DNA of 64,000 nucleotides. It comes from Pseudonocardia sulfidoxydans NBRC 16205 (GTDB lineage Bacteria > Actinomycetota > Actinomycetes > Mycobacteriales > Pseudonocardiaceae). Numbering within the stretch: the first letter of the stretch is position 1; each line of letters begins with the position of its first letter. The DNA lies in the NCBI RefSeq assembly GCF_007989085.1, contig NZ_BJVJ01000005.1, forward strand, positions 115,408 through 179,407, in the 5' to 3' direction. The notes under the pieces were generated by a model. The model ran no database searches. It saw only the letters and a program-made list of their open reading frames with translations, and had not been told where the DNA came from. Made by a program: the position numbers and the translations under genes. This document shows positions 41,789 through 49,729 of this stretch, piece after piece.

Positions 41789-42678
41789 CGGGCTCCCCCG
41801 TCGTCGGTTCCGGCGACACGGGCGCGGCGGCGGTCTCCGGCGACACGGGCGCGGCGGCGGTCGAGGAACCGCGTCGCCCGCACGGCGACCCACTCGGCGG
41901 CGCGTTCGGCGGCCCGGCCGCCGAGGTCGGCCGCGGTGGTGCGGGCCGCTGCGAGGCCGGCCCGCACCCGGGCCGCGGGGCGTGCCCGCACGGCCGGCAC
42001 CGGCACGATCTCGGGGACCGCCGTGACGGGACCGCGACGCGACGCGACGACGGTGGCCGCGCCGGCGGCACCGAGCGAGACCGCGGGGGCGGGCCGCGGC
42101 CTGCGTGCCACCGGCGCCGCCTCGGCTCGGGGTGCGGCGGCCGTGGCCGCCGCGGGAACCGGTACCGGTGCGGCCGCGTGCGAGCGGACCTCCGGGTTTC
42201 CCGGCCCCGGCGGTCCGGCCGCGCAGACCGCGGTGAAGCGTTCGACGAACTGGCGCTCCACCTCCCGGCTGCGCCGCCCGACGATCGACTCGCCGAGCCG
42301 CCCGAGCTTGCCCCACAGCGCGATCTCGAGGTCCCAGTCGACGTCGGAGGCCGACGGGTCCGGGGCGGGCCGGACGCCGAGGCGGGCGTCGACCTTGATC
42401 GAGCTGCCGAGCCGGCGGTCCTCGCCGCGCAGGACGGCCCGCACGTGCGCGGGCTGCCCGGCGGTGACCTCGGCGGCCTCGGTGATGTCGGCGGTGAACC
42501 CGGCGCTGAACCGGACGTGGGCGATCTCGTTGACCAGCCGGCCGCGGTAGTGCGCCGGATCGGGACGTTCCAGCTCCTCGCACCCCGGGACACAGACCCG
42601 CATGGAGTCCGGGTCGAGGAAGTGCGCGAACACCTGATCGGGCGGCGCCGGAACCCGGAAGGACGAGGTGAGCTTCAT
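41785..42678 (-). CDS. CoxG-like SRPBCC-domain protein
   Basis: The 297-residue protein has an N-terminal CoxG/SRPBCC domain (MKLTSSFRVPAPPDQVFAHF; VPGCEELERPDPAHYRG; residues 1-155). A long Ala/Pro/Arg-rich linker and tail of about 140 residues follow. CoxG proteins help recruit the hydroxylase to the membrane or aid its maturation. The tail includes an exact tandem repeat (DRRRARVAG twice). First gene of the hydroxylase operon. Confidence 0.85.
   Translation of the reverse strand: MKLTSSFRVPAPPDQVFAHFLDPDSMRVCVPGCEELERPDPAHYRGRLVNEIAHVRFSAGFTADITEAAEVTAGQPAHVRAVLRGEDRRLGSSIKVDARLGVRPAPDPSASDVDWDLEIALWGKLGRLGESIVGRRSREVERQFVERFTAVCAAGPPGPGNPEVRSHAAAPVPVPAAATAAAPRAEAAPVARRPRPAPAVSLGAAGAATVVASRRGPVTAVPEIVPVPAVRARPAARVRAGLAAARTTAADLGGRAAERAAEWVAVRATRFLDRRRARVAGDRRRARVAGTDDGGAR
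41810..41863. repeat. 27-bp tandem duplication in the CoxG-like gene
   Basis: Two adjacent units (41810-41836 and 41837-41863) differ only at the last base. The common part begins CCGGCGACACGGGCGCGGCG. It is in frame and duplicates nine residues near the C-terminus. Confidence 0.82.
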
Positions 42679-42841
42679 TTGACCACCAGAGAGGACTAGT
42701 TATCTCGCATGCAGGACAGTAACACTGCGTTGCGCGACGTCAACCGACGTCGCGGCGCTGTGATCGGCGTCGGCGCTACCGTGGGCCGCAACGGCGGCCC
42801 GCCCACCTGCGGCGCGGCCCTGCAGTGCGGTGGGGGGAGAC

Positions 42842-43612
42842 ATGGCGAGCGACGTGCCCGCGGTCGTGAACGCGGTCCGGCTGCTGGAGCGGATCGCGCG
42901 GGAGTGGCCCGACCCGGTGTCGACGGGGACGCTGATCGATGAGCTCGGGCTCAACCGCAGCACCTGCTACAACATCCTCGGCACCCTCCAGCGCGCCGGC
43001 TGGGCCGCGACCCGCGGCGACCGCGGCGGCTGGTGGCTCGGCCCGCGACTGCTCGCCGTCGCCGGGTCGGCGCCGGACTGGGTGGGCGACATCGTCCGCC
43101 AGGAACTGGAGGACCTCAGCCGTCGGCTCGGCTTCCTGGTGTTCGCCCTGCGCAGGCACGGTCCGTCGGACTACGCCGTGGTCGCCAAGGCCGACCGCGG
43201 CCACGGCGTGCGCATGACGGTGGGCGTCGGCGACACGTTCCCGTTCTCCGCGCCCGCGATCATGCGTGCGTTCCACGCCTGGTCCGCCCCCGACGAGGTC
43301 GACAGGCTCATCGACAAGCACGGCCTGACGGCGTTCACCGACGAGACGACGGTCGACCGGACGGCGCTGCGTGCCGAGCTCGCCGCCACCCGGGAGCGCG
43401 GGTACGGGCAGAGCCTGCGCGAGTACGAGCCCGGCCAGTCCGGCGTCTCGGCTCCCGTCTTCGACACCAACGGCCAGGTCTCGATGGCCCTGTGCTCGCT
43501 CGCGTTCGCGTCCGAGCTCAACGAGCGGACGGTGGGCAACGCCGGTGAGCTCGTCCGCGCGTGTGGCGTACGCATCACCGAACGCACCGGAGGCACGTTC
43601 CCGACACGCTGA
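42842..43612 (+). CDS. IclR-family transcriptional regulator
   Basis: The 256-residue regulator has the winged helix STGTLIDELGLNRSTCYNILGTLQRAGWAA (residues about 25-55) and an effector domain (FPFSAPAIMRAFHAW; GVSAPVFDTNGQVSMALCSLAF). It is divergent from the molybdenum hydroxylase operon across 163 bases and lies upstream of an MFS transporter. It may control either or both. ATG 42842 follows GGGGGGAG; a GTG at 42830 is possible. Confidence 0.86.
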   Translation: MASDVPAVVNAVRLLERIAREWPDPVSTGTLIDELGLNRSTCYNILGTLQRAGWAATRGDRGGWWLGPRLLAVAGSAPDWVGDIVRQELEDLSRRLGFLVFALRRHGPSDYAVVAKADRGHGVRMTVGVGDTFPFSAPAIMRAFHAWSAPDEVDRLIDKHGLTAFTDETTVDRTALRAELAATRERGYGQSLREYEPGQSGVSAPVFDTNGQVSMALCSLAFASELNERTVGNAGELVRACGVRITERTGGTFPTR

Positions 43613-43710
43613 TTCGGAGTAGTTTTCTTCGTCTCTCCGCATCTGCGCCTCTCTGTTCGTCGCCGCTTGACGCTCTCACCGCGCCGCCCTAGCGTCTCGC
43701 GCTGCACATG

Positions 43711-43743
43711 ATGTCCTATCCACAGGACATTCCGTCCTATAGG
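43711..43743. promoter_or_regulatory. Inverted and direct repeats upstream of the MFS gene
   Basis: ATGTCCT-ATCCAC-AGGACAT (43711-43730) is a perfect 7-bp inverted repeat. GTCCTAT recurs at 43734-43740 and runs into the small palindrome CCTATAGG (43736-43743). The array lies 80-110 bases before the MFS start and is a likely operator, possibly for the neighbouring IclR protein. Confidence 0.6.
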
Positions 43744-43822
43744 CAGAGTGGCCGGATACCGGACATTCACCTCGACGGCTCGAGCCACCGCCGCGCCCCT
43801 GGCGCCCGGGAGAGGAGCACCG

Positions 43823-45208
43823 GTGCAGGACGACACGACCACGACGGCGACCTCGGCGTCCCCGACGCAGACCCCACCCCCCACCGAACCGGACGGCGCG
43901 ACCGGCCGCCGCTGGTACCAGGACCTCGACCGGTCGCAATGGCGGTCGCTGCTCGCGGCGAACCTCGGCTGGCTCTTCGACGGGTTCGAGACCTACGCGC
44001 TCATCCTCACCGCCGGCATCGTCCTGCGCCGCCTCGATCCCGGCGCACCGCAGAGCCAGGTCGCGTTCCTCACCGGGGTGACCATCGCGATCACGCTGCT
44101 GGGTTGGGGAATGGGCGGAATCCTCGGCGGCATCTTCGCCGACTACTTCGGCCGCCGCCGCGCCCTGCTCACCTCGATGGTCCTCTACGCCACGTTCACC
44201 GGCCTGTCGGCGCTGTCGTGGTCGTGGGCGTCGTTCCTGGTGCTGCGCTTCATCACCGGGTTCGCCCTCGGCTCCGAATGGGGAACCGGCACGTCGCTGG
44301 TCGCGGAGATGTGGCCGGCCAAGGCGCGGGCCAAGGCCGCCGGCCTGATGCAGTGCGGGCTCGGGCTCGGGTTCTTCATCGCCTCGGCCGTCTGGTTCTT
44401 CGTCGCCCCCATCGGTCCCGACGCGTGGCGGATCATGTTCGCGATCGGCGTGCTGCCCGCACTGTTCGCGCTGTGGCTGCGCCGCAAGGTCCCCGAGTCG
44501 CCGAACTGGACCGGCGCCGCCGAACGTCGCAGAGCACTGAAGGCCCGCGGGCGCAGCGAGCTCACCGAGTCCGAACGTTCCTTCACCCGGCTCACCCTGC
44601 GCCAGATCATGGCCGACCCGAAGCTGCGCAGGCTGACCATCCTCGGCTCGCTGATGTCGCTGGTGACCACGCTCGCCTGGTGGGGCATCTCCACCTGGGT
44701 GCCCCTCTACGTCTCCGGCCTCGCCGCGGGCCAGGGCCACTCCGCAACGGCCTGGGCCAGCGGCGCCGGAATGATCTACAACGCCGGCGCGATCCTCGGC
44801 TACGTCAGCTTCGGCTTCCTCGCCGACCGCTTCGGCCGCAAACCCACCGTGCTGCTCTACTTCGCCGCGTCACTGGTCATGACACCCGTGCTGTTCCTGT
44901 GGACGCACAGCATCGGGCTCGTCGTGATCGTGCTGATCGTCAACGGCTTCTTCACCCTCGGGCAGTACACGTGGATGCCGGTGTGGCTGCCCGAGTTCTA
45001 CCCGACGCACCTGCGCGCCACCGGCGCCGCGTTCGTCTTCAACGCCGCCCGCTTCATCGCGTTCCTCGGCCCCCTGCTGTCCGGCTGGATCATCTCCCAG
45101 CTCGGCGGCTACGGGATCGCGGCGACCGTCGTCGGCTGCATCTACATCCTGGGGCTCGTCGTCGCCCCGTTCTGCCCGGAGACCCGGGGCCGCCCGCTCC
45201 CCGAGTGA
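43823..45208 (+). CDS. MFS transporter (aromatic acid/organic acid type)
   Basis: The 461-residue protein has 12 TM segments and signature loops: FDGFETYALILTAG in TM1, DYFGRRRALLTSM after TM2 and ADRFGRKPTVLLYF after TM8, as in the AAHS and sugar-porter-like groups. The Thr/Pro-rich N-terminus of about 30 residues is cytoplasmic. GTG 43823 follows AGAGGAG. The substrate is probably an organic acid. It is followed after 45 bases by the FMN glutamate-synthase-like gene. Confidence 0.87.
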   Translation: MQDDTTTTATSASPTQTPPPTEPDGATGRRWYQDLDRSQWRSLLAANLGWLFDGFETYALILTAGIVLRRLDPGAPQSQVAFLTGVTIAITLLGWGMGGILGGIFADYFGRRRALLTSMVLYATFTGLSALSWSWASFLVLRFITGFALGSEWGTGTSLVAEMWPAKARAKAAGLMQCGLGLGFFIASAVWFFVAPIGPDAWRIMFAIGVLPALFALWLRRKVPESPNWTGAAERRRALKARGRSELTESERSFTRLTLRQIMADPKLRRLTILGSLMSLVTTLAWWGISTWVPLYVSGLAAGQGHSATAWASGAGMIYNAGAILGYVSFGFLADRFGRKPTVLLYFAASLVMTPVLFLWTHSIGLVVIVLIVNGFFTLGQYTWMPVWLPEFYPTHLRATGAAFVFNAARFIAFLGPLLSGWIISQLGGYGIAATVVGCIYILGLVVAPFCPETRGRPLPE

Positions 45209-45253
45209 CGCACCGCCCGAGCGTCGCGACACCCGCCGGTCTAGCGTGTCGCC

Positions 45254-46852
45254 GTGCTGCGCATCGCGATGATCGGGACGCTCACCGTCCTCGGCGCGCT
45301 CGCCGTCGTCGCCGCGGTGACGCTGGGGCCCGGCTGGTGGGTGGCGGCCGCGATCCTGGGCGCACTGCTCGTCGTCGCGGTGTACGACGTCGCCCAACGC
45401 CGCCACGCCGTGCTGCGCAACTACCCCGTCGTCGGGCACATGCGCTACCTGCTGGAGAGCATCCGCCCCGAGATCCAGCAGTACTTCGTCGAACGCAACG
45501 TCGACGGCAGGCCTTTCGACCGCGACACCCGCAGCCTGATCTACCAGCGCGCCAAGGGAACCGCCGGGGAGAAGGCGTTCGGCACCGAGCGCGACGTCAA
45601 CGAGGTCGGCTACGAGTACCTGCTGCACGCGACGGTGCCGCTGCCCCCGCCCGACGCGCCGCACCGGGTCCGCATCGGCGGCCCCGACTGCACCAAGCCC
45701 TACGACATGGCGCTGCTCAACGTGTCGGCGATGAGCTTCGGGGCGTTGTCGGCCAACGCGATCCTCGCCCTGAACAAGGGTGCCGCGGCCGGCGGGTTCG
45801 CCCACGACACCGGCGAGGGCGGCCTGTCGCGCTACCACCTCGAACACGGCGGAGACCTCGTGTGGGAGCTGGGCAGCGGCTACTTCGGCGCCCGCACCCC
45901 CGACGGCGGTTTCGACCCGGACGTGTTCGCCGCCAAGGCCGCCCACCCCGCGGTGAAGTGCGTGGCGCTCAAGCTCAGCCAGGGCGCGAAGCCCGGCCTC
46001 GGTGGCGTGCTGCCCGGGCCGAAGGTCTCCGCGGAGATCGCGGCCGCCCGCGGCGTGCCCGAGGGGCAGACGTGCACGAGCCCGCCGGCACACCGGGTCT
46101 TCACGACACCGCGCGAGCTGGTCCGGTTCATCGCCCGGATGCGGCAGCTCGCGGGCGGCAAGCCCACCGGCATCAAGCTGTGCGTCGGCTCCCGCGTCGA
46201 CGTCCTGGCCCTGTGCAAGGCGATGGTCGCCGAGGGCACCGGGCCGGACTTCGTCGTCGTCGACGGGTCCGAGGGCGGCACCGGCGCGGCCCCGCCGGAG
46301 TACGAGGACCATGTCGGTGCCCCGCTCACCGAGGGCCTGATGACCGTCCACAACTCACTCGTGGGCGTCGGGCTGCGCGAACGCGTCCGGATCGGGGCGT
46401 CGGGGAAGGTCTCCACCGGCTCCGACATCGTCAAACGCCTCATCCAGGGCGCCGACTTCACCAACTCGGCGCGGGCGATGATGATGGCGACCGGCTGCAT
46501 CCAGTCCCAGCGCTGCCACACCAACACCTGCCCCGTCGGCGTGGCCACGCAGGACCCGCGCCGGGCCGCGGCGCTCGACGTCGACGACAAGGGCGAGCGG
46601 GTGCGCCGCTTCCAGCAGGCGACGGTCGCCGAGGCGCACCGGCTGATGGGGTCGATGGGCTCGCGCGGGCCCGCCGACCTCGGGCCGCACCAGCTGCGCC
46701 GGCGGATCGGGCACATGGACACCCGTTCCTACGCCGAGCTGTTCGACTGGCTCGAGAACGGCGAGCTGCTCGCCGAACCGCCGCGCGGCTGGGCGGGCGA
46801 CTGGAACCTGGCCTCGCCCGACCACTTCGGACGCCTCTGTGAGCGGCGATAG
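45254..46852 (+). CDS. Membrane-anchored FMN-binding glutamate synthase family protein
   Basis: The 532-residue protein starts with two TM helices (residues about 3-25 and 28-47). The FMN-barrel domain of glutamate synthase follows (SAMSFGALSANAILALNKGA; KLSQGAKPGLGGVLPG; VDGSEGGTGAAPPE) and the 3Fe-4S cysteines in GCIQSQRCHTNTCPVG. It lacks the glutaminase domain, so it is not a complete GltB; such stand-alone proteins have no settled substrate. Its TAG stop (46850-46852) lies inside palindrome copy D. Confidence 0.85.
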   Translation: MLRIAMIGTLTVLGALAVVAAVTLGPGWWVAAAILGALLVVAVYDVAQRRHAVLRNYPVVGHMRYLLESIRPEIQQYFVERNVDGRPFDRDTRSLIYQRAKGTAGEKAFGTERDVNEVGYEYLLHATVPLPPPDAPHRVRIGGPDCTKPYDMALLNVSAMSFGALSANAILALNKGAAAGGFAHDTGEGGLSRYHLEHGGDLVWELGSGYFGARTPDGGFDPDVFAAKAAHPAVKCVALKLSQGAKPGLGGVLPGPKVSAEIAAARGVPEGQTCTSPPAHRVFTTPRELVRFIARMRQLAGGKPTGIKLCVGSRVDVLALCKAMVAEGTGPDFVVVDGSEGGTGAAPPEYEDHVGAPLTEGLMTVHNSLVGVGLRERVRIGASGKVSTGSDIVKRLIQGADFTNSARAMMMATGCIQSQRCHTNTCPVGVATQDPRRAAALDVDDKGERVRRFQQATVAEAHRLMGSMGSRGPADLGPHQLRRRIGHMDTRSYAELFDWLENGELLAEPPRGWAGDWNLASPDHFGRLCERR

Positions 46853-46878
46853 TCGCTGTGGCGACCATCGCCGCTCAC
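46839..46878. repeat. 40-bp palindromic repeat, copy D
   Basis: Arms GTGAGCGGCGATAGTCGC and GCGACCATCGCCGCTCAC around TGTG. One stem pair is mismatched (A opposite C), so this is the least perfect copy. The TGA at its left end is out of frame with the FMN-protein gene, which reads on and stops at an internal TAG. Confidence 0.85.
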
Positions 46879-46898
46879 CAGCTTCCGGAAATGGGGAG

Positions 46899-46928
46899 TA
46901 GACAGCTCCGCTATCCGATAGCTACGGT
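46899..46928 (+). promoter_or_regulatory. Promoter with embedded palindrome for the MerR gene
   Basis: TAGACA (46899-46904) and TACGGT (46923-46928) are 18 bases apart, and the inverted repeat GCTAT-CCG-ATAGC (46910-46922) fills the spacer, the arrangement expected for a MerR operator. A start about 7 bases downstream would coincide with the GTG at 46935, so the mRNA is probably leaderless. Confidence 0.6.
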
Positions 46929-46934
46929 ATCCAT

Positions 46935-47585
46935 GTGCGCGTCTCCGAACTGAGCCAGGCGACCGGGGTCCCGGTACCGACGATCAAGTACTACCTCCGC
47001 GAGGGCCTGCTCCCCCGCGGCGAGACGACGACCTCACCCAACCAGGCCTCCTACAGCGACGAGCACGTCACACGACTGCGGCTGATCCGCTCGCTGCTCG
47101 ACGTCGGCGGGCTCTCGGTCGCCACGGTCCGCGACGTCCTCGCCGCGGTGGACGACCCGGACACCTCGCTGCACGACGTCCTCGGCCGCGCCGTCGGGAC
47201 GGTCACCGCGACGGGCGCCGACGCCGACGACGAGCACCACGCCCGCGCCCGCACCCGCCTCGCCGGGCTGATCGACGACCGGGGCTGGCACGTCAGCCCG
47301 CACGCCCCGGCCCGCGAGGCCGCCGTCGCCGCGCTGGCCACCATCTACCGGCTGGGCCTGGAGAACCTCGACAGCCTCGCCGACGTCTACGCCGGCGCGG
47401 CCGAGCAGGTCGCCGAGGCCGACCTCGGCTCGGTCGTGCAGGTCGCCGACCGTGACCGGCGGGTGCAGACCGCGCTCGTCGGCACCGTCGTCGGCGACGC
47501 ACTCTTCGCCGCCCTGCGCCGCATGGCGCAGGAGCACACGTCCGCCAAGCACTTCCCCCCTGCACAGGATCCGGAGCAGCGATGA
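46935..47585 (+). CDS. MerR-family transcriptional regulator
   Basis: The 216-residue protein begins with the MerR winged helix (MRVSELSQATGVPVPTIKYYLREGLLP; residues 1-70, RLRLIRSLLDVGGLSVATVRDVL). A helical C-terminal domain follows, without the cysteines of metal sensors, so the inducer is probably organic. It is translationally coupled (ATGA at 47582-47585) to a membrane protein gene, the likely target. It seems to autoregulate through the palindrome in its own promoter spacer. Confidence 0.87.
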   Translation: MRVSELSQATGVPVPTIKYYLREGLLPRGETTTSPNQASYSDEHVTRLRLIRSLLDVGGLSVATVRDVLAAVDDPDTSLHDVLGRAVGTVTATGADADDEHHARARTRLAGLIDDRGWHVSPHAPAREAAVAALATIYRLGLENLDSLADVYAGAAEQVAEADLGSVVQVADRDRRVQTALVGTVVGDALFAALRRMAQEHTSAKHFPPAQDPEQR

Positions 47586-48562
47586 CCACCACCCTCCGTA
47601 CCGCGTTCGCCTGGCATCGGCCGTTGATGGCCCTCGCCGCAGCGATGCTCGCGCTGACCGCCGTCGGGATCGTCGGCATGGTCGTCGACGACCGGGTCCT
47701 GACCGGGTTGCCGATCTGGGACAAACCCACGAAGTTCGCGATCTCCATCGCGGTCTACTCCGTGGCCTGGGCCTGGCTGATCTCGCAGCTGCGGGTGCAG
47801 CGACGCCGCGCCTGGTGGGCCGGGACGGTCGCCGGGGCGTTCCTGGCCGTCGAGATCGTCGTCATCGTGACGCAGGTCGTGCGGGGTACCACCAGCCACT
47901 TCAACAACGCCACCACGTTCGACGGGTGGATGTGGCGGGCGATGGGCATCTCGATCGTCATCGTGTGGCTCGCGACGCTCTACGTGTGCGCGCAGCTGTT
48001 CCGCCGCCGCGACGGCGACCCCGCCCGCACCCTCGCGATCCGCGTCGGTTCGGTGCTCGCCCTGATCGGGATGGCGCTCGGGTTCCTGATGACGACCCCG
48101 ACCGCGGCCCAGATCGCCGAGGGTGGCGACATCATCGGGGCGCACAGCGTCGGCCTGGCCGACGGCGGGCCGGGGCTGCCGCTGCTGGGCTGGAGCACCG
48201 TCGGCGGCGACCTGCGCATCCCGCACTTCGTCGGAATGCACGCGCTGCAGGCGATCCCGCTCGTGCTGATCGCGCTGGAGCTGCTCGCGCCGCGCGTCAC
48301 CGCGCTCGCGTCGTCGACGGTGCGGCGCCGGCTCGTGTGGGTCGCGACGGGCGCCTACACGGGGCTGCTCACGATCCTGACGTGGCAGGCGCTGCGCGGT
48401 CAGTCGGTCGTCGCGCCCGACGCGGCGACGCTCGCCGCGGCCGCCACGGTCGTCGTCGCAACGGTCGTCGCAACCCTGGTCGTCCTGCGCCACCGCCCTC
48501 CCGCACCGGAGCCGGCCGTCCGGTCCGACCCCGAGAACCGGGGCGTCCCGAGCGCTGTCTGA
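47582..48562 (+). CDS. Multi-pass membrane protein of unknown function
   Basis: The 326-residue protein has about seven to eight hydrophobic segments (for example LMALAAAMLALTAVGIVGMVV and IVIVWLATLYVCAQLF) with conserved-looking polar motifs WDKPTKFAIS and IPHFVGMHALQ between them. It could be a small permease or a sensor partner of the MerR protein. I do not recognise a named family. It ends 32 bases before palindrome copy E. Confidence 0.75.
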   Translation: MTTTLRTAFAWHRPLMALAAAMLALTAVGIVGMVVDDRVLTGLPIWDKPTKFAISIAVYSVAWAWLISQLRVQRRRAWWAGTVAGAFLAVEIVVIVTQVVRGTTSHFNNATTFDGWMWRAMGISIVIVWLATLYVCAQLFRRRDGDPARTLAIRVGSVLALIGMALGFLMTTPTAAQIAEGGDIIGAHSVGLADGGPGLPLLGWSTVGGDLRIPHFVGMHALQAIPLVLIALELLAPRVTALASSTVRRRLVWVATGAYTGLLTILTWQALRGQSVVAPDAATLAAAATVVVATVVATLVVLRHRPPAPEPAVRSDPENRGVPSAV

Positions 48563-48593
48563 CGGGCAGCCGACTACCGCGCCGGGTCCGCTC

Positions 48594-48633
48594 GTGAGCG
48601 GCGATGGTCGCTATGGCGACCATCGCCGCTCAC
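48594..48633. repeat. 40-bp palindromic repeat, copy E
   Basis: Arms GTGAGCGGCGATGGTCGC and its exact complement around TATG. The A-T pair seen in copies A-C and F is replaced by G-C on both arms. It lies between convergent genes; the stop codon of the minus-strand epimerase (48632-48630) is inside the right arm. Confidence 0.9.
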
Positions 48634-49598
48634 AGGTTGTGGGGCAGGTCGTCCTCCATGTAGGCGCGGACGATCGCGTCGAAGTCCGCGTCGCCGCGCA
48701 GCCCGAGCGCCTCCGCGCGGCTGGTGTCCCACGCTCCCGGCCAGGTCGCGGCGATGGCCTCGACCGCCGGGTCACGCCGCCAGCTCACCCGGGCCGCGAC
48801 CTCCGGGCCCGCGACGCGTTCCAGCGCAGCGGCCATCTCCCCCACCGACACCGACACACCGGGCAGGTTGATCGCCCGCGACCCACCCAGCCGCCCGGGC
48901 GCGAGCTCGGCCCCCGCGACCAGCGACTCCACCGCGTAGCGCGGCGAGAGCACCCACATCCTGACCTCCGGCGGCACCGGGACCACCGTCGTCACACCGG
49001 CCAGCGGCTCGCGGACGATCCCGCTCGCGAACCCCGACGCCGCCGCGTTCGGCTTCCCCGGACGGACCGTCACCGTCGGCAGCCGCAGCACCCGCCCGTC
49101 GACGTGCCCCCTGCGGGTGTGGTCGGCCAGCAACAGCTCCGCGCACGCCTTCTGCGTGCCGTAGGAGGTCTGCGGGGTCAGCGGCGTCGCGTCGGTGACG
49201 ACGTCGGGCAGGTCCCCGCCGTACACGGCGACGGAGCTGGTGAACACCACCCGCGGCACCGACCCGGCGGCCCGGCAGGCGTCGAGCAGCAGCCGCGACC
49301 CGTCGAGGTTGATCCGCATCCCCAGGTCGAACTCCGCCTCGGCCTGACCGCTCACGACCGCGGCCAGGTGGAACACGACGCCGGTCCGCGCGTCGACCGT
49401 CTCGCCCAGCAGCGCGGGATCGGCGACGTCGCCGACGACCGTGCGCACCCGCGGGTCGCCCTCCCCCGCACTCGCGGCGACGACGTCGAGCAGGACGAGC
49501 TCGTCGACCGACCGCCCGTCGAGCTCCCCGCGGTCGAGCAGCGTGCGGGCGAGCCTGCCGCCCAGGAATCCCGCGGCACCCGTCACGACGACCTTCAT
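48630..49598 (-). CDS. NAD-dependent epimerase/dehydratase family protein (D-erythronate dehydrogenase-like)
   Basis: The 322-residue extended SDR has VTGAAGFLGGRLA, FTSSVAVYGG and the catalytic SYGTQK (YxxxK). RLPTVTVRPGKPNAAASGFASGIVREPL resembles the DenD-type subgroup that oxidises D-erythronate and related aldonates. The specific substrate is inference. ATG 49598. Single gene, with its stop codon supplied by palindrome copy E. Confidence 0.82.
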   Translation of the reverse strand: MKVVVTGAAGFLGGRLARTLLDRGELDGRSVDELVLLDVVAASAGEGDPRVRTVVGDVADPALLGETVDARTGVVFHLAAVVSGQAEAEFDLGMRINLDGSRLLLDACRAAGSVPRVVFTSSVAVYGGDLPDVVTDATPLTPQTSYGTQKACAELLLADHTRRGHVDGRVLRLPTVTVRPGKPNAAASGFASGIVREPLAGVTTVVPVPPEVRMWVLSPRYAVESLVAGAELAPGRLGGSRAINLPGVSVSVGEMAAALERVAGPEVAARVSWRRDPAVEAIAATWPGAWDTSRAEALGLRGDADFDAIVRAYMEDDLPHNL

Positions 49599-49729
49599 CC
49601 GTCCCCCGCCCTCCGGGCGTCCCCGCCCGACCCGATCCGTCGACGCCGGCCGAGCCTACGGCCGCGATCTCCGCGCCGAGAGGTCTTGGCCGTGGCCTCC
49701 CGCCCTCGCTACGTTTCGTTCGGCGCCAC

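Noticed and set aside
38575..42678. Annotation as aerobic CO dehydrogenase (coxGMLS)
   Set aside because: The large subunit lacks the AYRCSFR active-site loop; I kept the general molybdenum hydroxylase call.
43708..46842. Open frame of about 1,040 codons on the + strand
   Set aside because: Overlaps the MFS and FMN glutamate-synthase-like genes in another frame; the product would be Arg/Pro/His-rich with no recognisable fold.
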